The notes under the pieces were generated by a model that saw only the letters and a program-made list of their open reading frames with translations, had not been told where the DNA came from and made no database searches. This document shows positions 13,601 to 22,700 of a stretch of DNA of 64,000 nt, one piece after another. Position 1 is the first letter of the stretch; each line of letters starts with the position of its first letter. Source of the DNA: Malurus cyaneus samueli (taxonomy: Eukaryota; Chordata; Aves; Passeriformes; Maluridae); assembly GCA_009741485.1 (NCBI GenBank), contig CM019218.1, positions 33,604,387-33,668,386 of the forward strand, read 5' to 3'. Made by a program: the position numbers and the translations under genes.

Positions 13601-16600
13601 AAGGTGACAGACTGACGTGAGCTACACCTATGTCTCTATTAGCAGTAGGGTGATCCTGTGAGATTGCAGGGCCAATTTTTGCTTGGGAAAAGCACTGCTC
13701 ACATTGCTGCATTTGAGGTGGATCAGTCACAAGCACTGAGCTCGGTCCCAACCCCAGTTACTTAACTGAGAGCTAACATCTGGCAAGCTAGAACCTTCCT
13801 AGTGCAGTGGGAGCAAATTCAGTGTTAGTAATACCCACACTGACGTACTGTCTGCATGTACATGTCCCCAGCTTTAAAAATCTGCTTGAGATCAGAAAAC
13901 CAAGGAAGTATCACTTCATCCAACAGCAGTTCACTTGGCTGGGTTTCCTGACACATTAAAAATTTTTAAGGGGAAAAAATGAGGCATTTGAACAGACAGA
14001 CCCTTGAGATCAAAACACTGTTGTATGCAACAACATAGTCACCTTTGCCACTCACCTTCCCAGAGCACACTGGAAAAAATTAACATGAAATCTTTTTATT
14101 GTCTCTCTCACTAGCCTAAGATGCTCCACTGCACCACTAAGGGTTCTTCTTACAAGTGTTTTCATTTAGAATTACTTACCAACGGGAAGCCAACTATTTA
14201 TGCCAAATCATTCAGTCTCCAATGTAAACAAGTTTTAAAAGCCATTACAACAGAGATATTGCACAGTATTTTCAAGATTTTTTTCAATACCAATAATCTT
14301 TGGAGATTTATAAGACATTTCCATTGTAATGAAAAGTATACTAGGCAAGTTACATGCTTTTGAATATGCTTTTCTTCAGCACTTAGCTGAGAATCAATTT
14401 TAATGCCTATTAGCTCTAGGAAGAGAAGAAACTTAATTCCTTGCTCTATGACAGTCACAGCACATTAAGGCTGTGCTGTTTGAACTACTTGAAACCCTTA
14501 CTGATCTTTATGAATTTAAATAACCTGCAGGGTACCACAAGGCCTAATACAGTGCTTGTTCAACTCCAATTACACTGTCCATATCTGGACAGGGAGGGGC
14601 GGACAAAAGGGACAAGTTTTCTTAAATCAGACAGATCTACTTGCACCAGACCAACAAATTGTTTTGATTGCTGGCACTTTCACAAACACACCTTGAATAA
14701 GATTTTTGTCCTACATCTCTGGTTGACAAGCAGCAGTTTTGTGCCTCTGACAGGCTGAATGCTTTTCAGAAATTTGTCATATATCCACCACATTTGCTAC
14801 GTATCACAAACTAATTCCTTAATGACTATGTAAAAATCCTCTATTTGTACCTACCCCTTTTTTTATGAAGTTATGCTTTTAATCAGTATCACAAACTTTC
14901 CCTCCTTCCCTAATTTACAAGTTATCAGTGAAAGAGGAAGAGAATAGCTACTATACAGAACATCTACAAATATGATTGAGAAATACAGCCTATGCCTTCT
15001 TACCACAAAGATGGGAACTAGATGACGACACAACCCTGCTGTTGCAGCAACTGACTGAAAGCCACTATCTCATGAGCTGTATTTTTAGCTGTCAGTGAAT
15101 TGGTACAGCCTCAGGTGATCACGGATGCCCTCAGTTCCTTCTCTTGTAAAGGGAGCTGTTGCCTTTCCTAAAAGATGGAAGAATTCATGAAACAATCTTC
15201 TTTAAAATGTGAATGTTATTTATGAATTTTCTGTGCATGCCTGCAAAGGTCAAAAATTACAGTTTATTAAATAGCTTTGTGTCAAGGGTTGATGTTTTTT
15301 TTTTTTCTCCCAGCTTCTTCATATTACTAATATAGAAGAAGCAGGTTTTTTAAAACCCTTCCTTAACACAAACCAGCTATCCTAATTGCTAGTTAGCTGA
15401 AATTCAGCCTAACTAATGCAGGGTGGCACAAGGTATCAGCACCAGAATGTACTCCTCCACATAGCTATGTCTACAAAATAAATTAACAAAGCATCTGTGA
15501 CCCTGGAGGAAGAGGCCAGGGCCCATGACCAAGACACTACTCTGCATGCTTCCTGCTTTCTCTTATCAGTTTCCTGAACACACTGCACAAAGGCGATAGC
15601 ACAAAGAATAGGCACTACCAATGCCACCTCCTCTGTGCAGTGTGTTCAGTTCCATACTCGTCTCAACAATTCATTTTGAGAAAAAGCCTCATAAACCTCC
15701 TCCATATCAGATACTGGCCAATACAAACTCACAGCCAAACTTTGATCTACTTACAGATAGTAACAGATTCCATTTCTCCTAATGACAAAAACTATGCTAT
15801 ACAGTAACCTACCTCAAAAACTGCAGAGCAGAGGAGCCCAGGCATACAGACGGCAATAAAGTGCTCAATTCGATCAAGCAAGCAGGCAACAGAAATCACA
15901 AGAGATTTTTCTTTTGTCCCTAAACAACTCCTTACACAGCTGGTCCCTCTACAGCACAGAATGAGGTTTGTTTATGAAAGGGAAGTAAAGCAACACCCTA
16001 AGTTCCGAACACTGACCCCCCAGTGTTCTTTTTAAGGGAACAAAAAAAAAAAAAAAGTTACGCAAATAGAGAGGGTGCAAAAGAAATTTCCGAAGTTCCC
16101 TTAGGTCGTTTACTTAGTGTCAAGTCGTGTGCTGACTTCACATTGTGTGAAACAGAAAGTGAAAAAAAAAGGGGAAAAAAAGTTAAAAATACAGCTGACT
16201 CTTCAGTACCTTCCCAGAGGACCAAGGGCATCGAGACATACAGGTAAGAAAAGCACAAAAGCACTTCGATGCTTACTGTTTTCTAAATACCCCTAAACTC
16301 ACCTTACAGATTAGTATAAAGGCAGCAAGACACAATATGTAAGTTTAAGAACACGCACCAAAAGGTGGATTTTCTTCGGTGTCCTACCAACAGCTCAATG
16401 CACGGGCTCTCACCAAGCAAATAAAAAGCACCTGGACACGAGCCTGCCGTGTCCAGTAGGGACGAGCTCACTAGGCCTCCCCGCGCCCCGGGGGGCAGGC
16501 GCAGCTCACAGCTAACAGGGGGCTCGTAGGGCCCGGGGCCAGACCGAGCGCCCCGAACGCCGCGATTCCCCGCGCAGCCGATGTAGGGCGGCAACCAGAG

Positions 16601-16773
16601 GGGCAGCGCGGCCGGACCGGGATCGCCGCACCCCACGGAAGCCCCCGTCAGCCCCAGCCCGCCCCGCACAGGGCGCTACGCGGCAGGGAGGAGGACGCGG
16701 ACCGGATCCGCCAGCCTGCCACCCCAGCCGGGGCGCTGCAAACTGACAAAGCCCAACCCGTCACACACCTACC
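7606..16773 (-). other. SNAP23: SNAP23 first intron (9.2 kb)
   Basis: AT-rich intron of the 5' UTR. It holds the CR1 element at 10,337-11,200. Open frames of 60-107 codons occur (for example 8,212-8,497 on both strands and 9,251-9,574), but none resembles a known protein or has gene-like flanks. Nothing else is recognised. Confidence 0.7.
10337..11200 (-). mobile_element. CR1 LINE, 5'-truncated 3' part with RT fragment
   Basis: Plus-strand text starting TCACAGAATAGGTCAGGTTG is the reverse complement of the CR1 3' end, so the element lies on the minus strand, the same sense as SNAP23. The minus strand still encodes the C-terminal part of CR1 reverse transcriptase: FADDTKLGGAAN with the catalytic ADD, then NKSKFRVLHLGKNNPRHQ, DLGVLVGNELSTSQQC and SVQFWAPQYQRDMELL. 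The frame shifts and decays beyond this, so it cannot be active. The 5' edge is uncertain. The open frame continues to 11,383, but upstream of CWNWFADD it no longer resembles CR1. Confidence 0.92.
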
Positions 16774-16840
16774 GGCACCAGCACCGCGACCGCCGCTCCC
16801 TTTCGCTGGACCGGACCGGACCGCCCCTTTAAGCTCCCAT
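16774..16840 (-). promoter_or_regulatory. SNAP23: SNAP23 exon 1 (5' UTR) and core promoter, predicted
   Basis: On the minus strand a GC-box (GGGGCGG, near 16,827) is followed by GC-rich sequence ending CCG before a GTAGGT donor at 16,772. That donor can join the exon 2 acceptor at 7606. A second possible donor, GTGTGT, lies 4 nt further. The transcription start is inferred, not seen. Confidence 0.5.
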
Positions 16841-16932
16841 GTCCCGCCCGTCCCCACTGCCGAACGCGGCCCGAGCGCGTCACCGCCGCCCCCGGAAAAG
16901 GGAGCCGGCCACGCCCCACCCTTCCGCCACTC

Positions 16933-16945
16933 CCAATATGGCGGC
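16933..16945 (+). promoter_or_regulatory. CCAAT/YY1 composite site, copy 1
   Basis: CCAATATGGCGGC joins a CCAAT box (NF-Y) to ATGGCGGC, the core of the YY1 motif. Found upstream of the predicted SNAP23 start. Confidence 0.6.
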
Positions 16946-17001
16946 GAAAAGGCACCGCCCCCGGCGCCCTCACGCGGCAGACGCGTGCGGCTTGTGTACA
17001 C

Positions 17002-17014
17002 CCAATATGGCGCC
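17002..17014 (+). promoter_or_regulatory. CCAAT/YY1 composite site, copy 2
   Basis: CCAATATGGCGCC, in the same orientation as copy 1 and 69 bp from it. The YY1 core is slightly changed at its end (GCGCC for GCGGC). Confidence 0.55.
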
Positions 17015-17079
17015 GCGCGAGGGTCGGTGCGCATGCCCCGGCTTCCCACCGCCTTGGGGACGATGGTGCGGCGTGCGCG

Positions 17080-18710
17080 GGGTGTGAGTGCGGGTGTCAG
17101 TGTGGGGTGTGAGTGCGGGTGTCAGTGTGGGGTGTGAGTGCGGGTGTCAGTGTGGGGTGTGAGTGCGGCTTCAGTGTGGGGTGTGAGTGGCGGCTGTCAG
17201 TGTGGGGTGTGCTGTCAGTGCGGCTGTGAGTGCGGGTGTCAGTGTGGGGTGTGCGCTGTCGTGCCGTTGAAGGAGTGTGGGGTGTGAGTGCGGCGTGTCA
17301 GTGTGGGGTGTGCGGTGTCAGTGTGGGGTGTGAGTGGGGTGTCGAGTGTCGGGGTGTGCAGGTGTCGGTGTGGGGTGTGCGGCTGTCAGTGTGGGGTGTG
17401 AGGGTGTCAGTGTGGGGTGTAGGCGGGTGTCAGTGTGGGTGTGAGTGCGGCGTGTACAGTGTGGGGATGTGAGGGCGGGTGTCAGTGTGGGGTGTGAGTG
17501 CGGGTGTCAGTGTGGGTGTGAGTGCGGGTGTCAGTGTGGGTGTGAGTGCGGGTGTCAGTGGTGGTTGAGTGCGGGTGTCAGTGTGGGGTGTGCGGCTGTC
17601 ATGTGGGTGTGAGTGCGGGTGTCAGTGTGGGGTGTGAGTGCGGGTTGTCAGTGTGGGGTGTGCGGGTGTCAGTGTGGGGTGTGGGCGGGTGTCAGGCCGG
17701 TGTGAGGCGGGTGTCAGTGTGGGTGGAGTGCGGGTGTCAGTGTGGGGTCGTGGCTGTGAGTGGGGTGTCAATTGTGGGGTGTGAGTGCGGGTGTCAGTGT
17801 GGGGTGTGAGCTGGGCGGTGTCAGTGCGGGTGTGGGTGTCAGTGCCGGGTTGTGCGGGTGTCAGTGCCGGGTGTGAGTGCGGGTGTCAGTGTGGGGTGTG
17901 AGTGCGGGTGTCAGTGCGGGTGTGCGGGTGTCAGTGCCGGGTGGAGTGCGGTGTCAATGTGGGTGTGCGGCTGTCAGTGTGGGGTTTGAGTGCGGGTGTC
18001 AGTGTGGGGTATGCGGCTGCAGTGTGGGGTTTGAGTGCGGGTGTCATGCTGGTGTGAGTGCGGGTATCAGTGTGGGTGTGGCGGGCTGTCAGTGCCGGGT
18101 GTGAGTGGCGGTGTCAGTGTGGGGTGTGTGGCTGTCAGTGCCGGGTGTGAGTGCGTGTCAGTGTGGGTGTGCGGCTTCAGTGCGGGTGTGAGTGGCGGTG
18201 TCAGTGTGGAGTGGGCGGGTGTCAGTGTGGGGTGCGGGTGTCAGTGCCGGGTGTGAGTGCGGTGTGTCAGTGGGGTGTGCGGTGTCAGTGCGGGTGTGAG
18301 TGCGGGTGTCGTGGGGTGTGAGTGCGGGTGTCACTGTGGGGTGGCGGGCTGTCAGTGTGGGGTGCGAGTGCGGGTGTCAGTGTGGGGTGTGCGGGTGTCA
18401 ATGTGGGGTGTGAGTGCGGGTGTCACTGTGGGGCATGCAGGCTGTCATGCCGGCTGTCGAGTGCGGGTGCAGTGTGGGGGTGCGGCTGTCAGTGGTGTGA
18501 GTGCGGGTGTCAGTGTGTGTTGCGGTGTCAGTGGGTGTGAGTGCGGGTGTCAGTGTGGGTTGGCGGCTGTCAGTGGTGTGAGTGCGGGTGTCAGTGCCGG
18601 GTGTGAGTGCGGGTGTCAGTGTGGGGTGTGCGGCTGTCAGTGCCGGGTGTGAGTGCGGGTGTCAGTGTGGGGTGTGCGGCTGTCAGTGCCGGGTGTCAAT
18701 GAGCGATGTG
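17080..18710 (+). repeat. 25-bp minisatellite between the SNAP23 and ZNF106 promoters
   Basis: About 65 head-to-tail copies of a unit reading GTGTCAGTGTGGGG then TGTGAGTGCGG (25 bp; GTCAG recurs at 17,096, 17,121 and 17,146). A variant unit of 21 bp carries CGGCTGTCAGTGCCGGG. Near the right end the two alternate with a 46-bp period (18,601 and 18,647). The plus strand is G/T-rich, with few C and very few A bases. Many units differ by a single base in G runs. Since 25 is not a multiple of 3, every frame is open in places and gives a Val/Gly/Cys/Ser-rich repeat peptide; these are not genes. Confidence 0.97.
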
Positions 18711-19469
18711 CGGGTGCCCGAGTGGTGGTCTGCGGTCCGGCCGTGCTGACCGGACCGGAGCTGCGGTAGTAAACAGCGCCCTACAGAGAGGGCCCTATTT
18801 TTCTCAGCGGGGTTTTTCGCCAGTTTTTATATTCGGACGATGTGTGTCAGCTATCTTCTGTCACCAGCGCAGAGGGGGGCATAAAGGGAACGCTGCCTTT
18901 CGCAATCACAGACCTCATTCTTTGTAGCTGAACCGGGTAACCTTTCTTGAGCTATATTAGTTCTCGGGTATGGATAACTTCTTCCCTGGGACTGCTATCA
19001 GATCCCATGCCTGCTGTTAAAAAGTACTACAAGCACTGCTGGTAGCTCTCACAGCATCAGCTTCCGTGGCTCTTAAAATCCCTCTTCCAGGGAACCTGTT
19101 GCGATCTCAGGGCTGGGCCTTGGTCTACCTCCCCTCCGTCATTATCTCGGGATAGTCCAAGCCCCTGCGGACTTTGGCTTCATGAAAGGCTCCACTGGAG
19201 CAAGAGTTGTTGCACACTGCACAGCCTGGGCACAAACGCGTACGCCTCTCCTCCTGTCTTACAAATCGCGGCTGGAGCAGATTCCCAGACACAGCCGCCC
19301 TGGCCAGTCCGGCCCAGCCTGATGTCCATGGTTTCTTGCTGCTGAGGTACCCACCGTCTACAGCATCTCCTTTGCAGAGCAGCAGCACGTGGCACTATGC
19401 GTGTTTACAGCGCTGTATTTACACACAACAACAATAACATCTGTTATCATTATGGTCTGGTAAATGCCC
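18711..19469. other. Spacer between minisatellite and ZNF106 promoter
   Basis: Unique sequence. Its first 70 bp carry GGACCGG motifs also seen at 16,805-16,820 on the other side of the array. No open frame resembling a protein, no RNA gene. Confidence 0.6.
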
Positions 19470-19689
19470 CCCGCTGGCAGCGAGTGCCGGTGCCCTCGCC
19501 ATTAAGTTCATCCGCCCGGCTGTTCGCCGCCGTCCCGCCGCCGCCAGGACTGCATTTCCCGGCAGGCCCCTGGGCGCGCAGGCGTGCCTCCCGGCGTGCA
19601 GCGCGGCTGCCTTGCCGCTGTCCACTGGCGGCCGTGCCGCGGCCCCGCCCTCCGCGCGCCGCGGTCTCTGCGGGTGGCCCGGCGCGGGT

Positions 19690-19781
19690 ACCGTGCGCGG
19701 CGGTCCCGGTGGCGGTGCCGGGCTTCCTCGTCCCGCGGGGCATGGGCTGGCGGGCCGCTGCCTTGGCCAGGGGTGCGATCC
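19690..19781 (+). other. ZNF106: ZNF106 exon 1 (5' UTR), predicted; 5' end unknown
   Basis: The donor GATCC/GTGAGT at 19,782 is the best in the island and can join the acceptor at 27,577. An ATG at 19,742 opens a short uORF that runs through this junction. The exon's 5' end is arbitrary here. Confidence 0.6.
19742..19781 (+). other. Possible ZNF106 uORF, first part
   Basis: If 19,781 is spliced to 27,577, the ATG at 19,742 reads 16 codons (MGWRAAALARGAIRMG) and stops at TAA in exon 2, 19 nt before the main ATG at 27,607. A second ATG (27,579) ends at the same stop. Confidence 0.45.
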
Positions 19782-22700
19782 GTGAGTACCGGGGCTGCGC
19801 GGAGCGGAAGGCTCGGGGAGGGCTGTGGCGGCGGCAGCCGGGGGTGATGGGGGTTGCTCCGGCTGTGGCGGGGTGGGCGGCCTGCGGAGGGCAGCCGGGG
19901 TGAGCCCTGCCTAGAGGGGTTGCGGCAGCGGGCATTTCGCCTTGGGGCAGGCATGCGCTTTGCTTTGCCGTGTGAGCATCCCTTATTGCTGTAGTGGGCT
20001 CTGAACTTTGTTACCCTGCTAAATAACAGCTTCGTTAGAACGGGCTCTCTGTCCCAGGTGTGTAGCTGCACCGCTGCCTCTTCGTGCTTGCCAGAAGTGT
20101 TTCTGGGGATACAGTGTGACTGAGTGCAGAGTTGCTTAGTTCCCTTCCTCATAGCAAATTGCTAAAAATGTATAGTGAAAGCACGTATGAATGTGGTGAT
20201 AAATATCCGGTAACCTAAAAGGAGTGGGACTGACAGCGTGAAACAAATCATAATAGTATGATGACATATGAGCTATTTGAAAGTAATCATTCATCATTGC
20301 ACACAGGGTAGTTCAAATCCACGCTTATGCTATATTAAGATCAGTTCCAGGGTGCTTATGAACATCAATTTGTAAAAGTTCATGAAACGTGGAATAGAAG
20401 TGACATTGATGATTAAAGTTCATACTTCAGTATACTTTGTTTGTGGTGGTTTGGTACCTGCAAATACAAAACTTTTCACTCTCTCTGCTACACCTGCTGA
20501 AGTGCAAATTTAAAGCACAGATAGGTTCCGAGGTGGCGTGACCTGAGACAAAAGAGAATTGAGAATTAGTGGACTTTGTTTTTGACGTGAGTTTCTGCAC
20601 TTGCATTTCCTATATCTCTGCTGCTTATTGTTCTGTTATTTGCTACTTCTTTCAGTTAAGCCCTAATTGCTTCATTAAACTGACTGTGTTGCTGAACTGA
20701 CATACGCTGGCCTAAAAAAAACCCCAAATGCTTAAGCCTTCCAAAAATTTGGTTAATAGCTTTGCTGAAGTTTAGGAGCTTATTTTCTTTAGCACTGCAA
20801 TATTTGGGGTTACTGTTGCAGGCTCTAAGGGCTAACGCAATGTGGCTCTGTAAATTCTTGCCTCGGAAAATAGATTTCTGTCCTGAAGTCCCTTCTGTTA
20901 AAAGCAGGTGTATTATGTATTGGTGTTTTTTAAGTCCTTGCTTGCCTTCAGCTGAACTCGCAGTACAAGGCAGCTGCACTTGCAGCACTGTGCATGTTAC
21001 ACTAAGACTGATTTTTGTATGTAAAGTTAGTTTGATAGGTGTTGTACTCTGGCATTTTCAATTTGGAGCAAGACGTTGGTTTTAGCCAAATTATGTTTCT
21101 ATGTTACCTAAGTCAGTTTGTTCGCTGTGACCCAGCTTCAGGTAGCTTCTAGTCCATATGTTCAAAAATGTCACATGTTTGTAGAAATGTCAGCTAAAGA
21201 CATCTTAATTTCTGCAGGGCTGTGAATCAGGGATAACAGCAGTCACTATCCTCTAAATATGTACCTAAATTGTGTACAGAGATACTGTGACTTGTAGATG
21301 ACTTCATCTAGGTAAAATGAAGGTATTTTTAAATCAATTTACTTTCCACCTTATCCTGTAAGGAAAAAAATCATAAGATATCCAGAATCAAACTTAAAAT
21401 TGTTCAGAATCAATTTATATTTTTAAAGCTCTTTTTAACATCTGATAATCCTCTTCTGTGAACTCTGCCACCAGATGGTGTCATAAGATTTGAGGTGTTG
21501 GTTGACTTGAGCTGGTTCTAGCAAAGTAAGAGGATACTATGCACTACAAGTAACTTCTTTGTTTTTATAACAATATTTTTTACGTTTGTAGTGAGAAATT
21601 TTGAGTTTTTTCATCAAGTCCTAGACTATTTTACATTTTGGTCTTATTGTAGTAGAACTGCTAGTGTTCAGCCCTGGGACAAACTGCATTGTTCAAAGAT
21701 GTAGTAGTTTAGACAGAGCCCTGTATTTCTGTTACCTGGTCATAAATGACTACTATTTAAATGTTTGGGATCCTTAACTTGAATTTTCTTGGCATTAAAA
21801 CTCTTTTTACTCCAGAGTGACTTGGCTGCCTTGGTTTGAGTGCTTCGAATCACTCTCCAGTGATTCTTCTGTAATGACACTATAAATAGAAGAAGCTCAG
21901 TTACTGACTGAATGCTCTCCCTACTTGTTCTCTTGTGTCTCTATAGGTGTTTCTTAGGGAACCTGAGTTTTGACAAGGCCAGGTACCTGCTTCTGCGGAA
22001 CTCCAAGAGACGGGATATATAGAGTGATCTGTTTTGATGTGGCTTTTGAGTCTTGTTCTTGTTATCAGTGAAAGAGATATCATATGCATACCTGTGAAAG
22101 ATATTACGAGCTTACACACAGCACAGCCTAGGAAGGGAAGTAAGTGTTACAGAAATAAGTGTAAAATTAAGTGTTGGGTATTTCTGTCATTCTTATTCTG
22201 TCTGTATAGTGATGACCCTTTGTAAAGTGACTCAGGGTTACCAGAATAAGCTAAAGTGAATTCTTTTGAAAGTCACAGAAATATTTAAATTGTTAGATGT
22301 AAATATTTAAACCTAATACTTAATTGTTTTCCCCACATCTTGTGGAACAGTGTGTTGCTTCTTAGTAAGACTTTGTCTCAGTCATTATCAATTATGTTTG
22401 AGGCTGTAATAGTGTGGATACACAGACAGCTCCCTTCTCCAAAGGCTGCTAATAGGGGTCTTAGTTGGAGTACTATGTCCAGTTTTGAACAATTCTTTTA
22501 AAGTGCTTTGGTCAATTTGGAAAGGGGAATAGCTTTTTTAATTAGCTCAGGAAATGTGATGTTTGAGGAAAACATCTGAAAAAAATGAACTTGCATATGT
22601 CTGAAAGAGGGAGTATAGGAGGAAACAGAAGCTTTCCAGGTATGTAGATTTTAGGTGTTCTAAATGACAGCATACAGCAGTAATGCTGAATAGCTCTCCA

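Larger units (their letters stand above)
16440..17090. promoter_or_regulatory. CpG island of the SNAP23 promoter
   Basis: A dense run of CpG dinucleotides with sharply higher GC than the AT-rich intron to its left. It includes GC-boxes, ETS-like CCGGAA (about 16,890) and TTCCG (about 16,922) cores, and the two YY1-like sites described separately. Long open frames here on both strands come from the lack of AT-rich stop codons and match no known family. Confidence 0.85.
19470..19960. promoter_or_regulatory. ZNF106: CpG island of the ZNF106 promoter
   Basis: Very CpG-dense, with GC-box sequences (for example CCCCGCCC near 19,645) and no TATA box seen. It lies directly upstream of a good GTGAGT donor at 19,782. 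Long open frames on both strands (up to 214 codons) are a side effect of the base composition. Confidence 0.88.

Noticed and set aside
16304..17087. Open frames in the SNAP23 CpG island
   Set aside because: Same composition effect; Arg/Gly/Pro/Ala-rich without domain features.
17230..18652. Series of plus-strand open frames giving Val/Gly/Cys/Ser repeat peptides
   Set aside because: They are translations of a 25-bp minisatellite, appear in all frames, and have no gene signals.
17080..18710. CRISPR-like array
   Set aside because: The repeat is continuous without unique spacers and lies in a vertebrate genome.
18765..18800. Possible CTCF site (GCGCCCTACAGAG)
   Set aside because: The core is two bases short of the consensus, so the match is too weak.
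19397..20152. Long overlapping open frames on both strands (up to 214 codons)
   Set aside because: They lie in a CpG island where stop codons are rare, overlap each other in several frames, and match no family.
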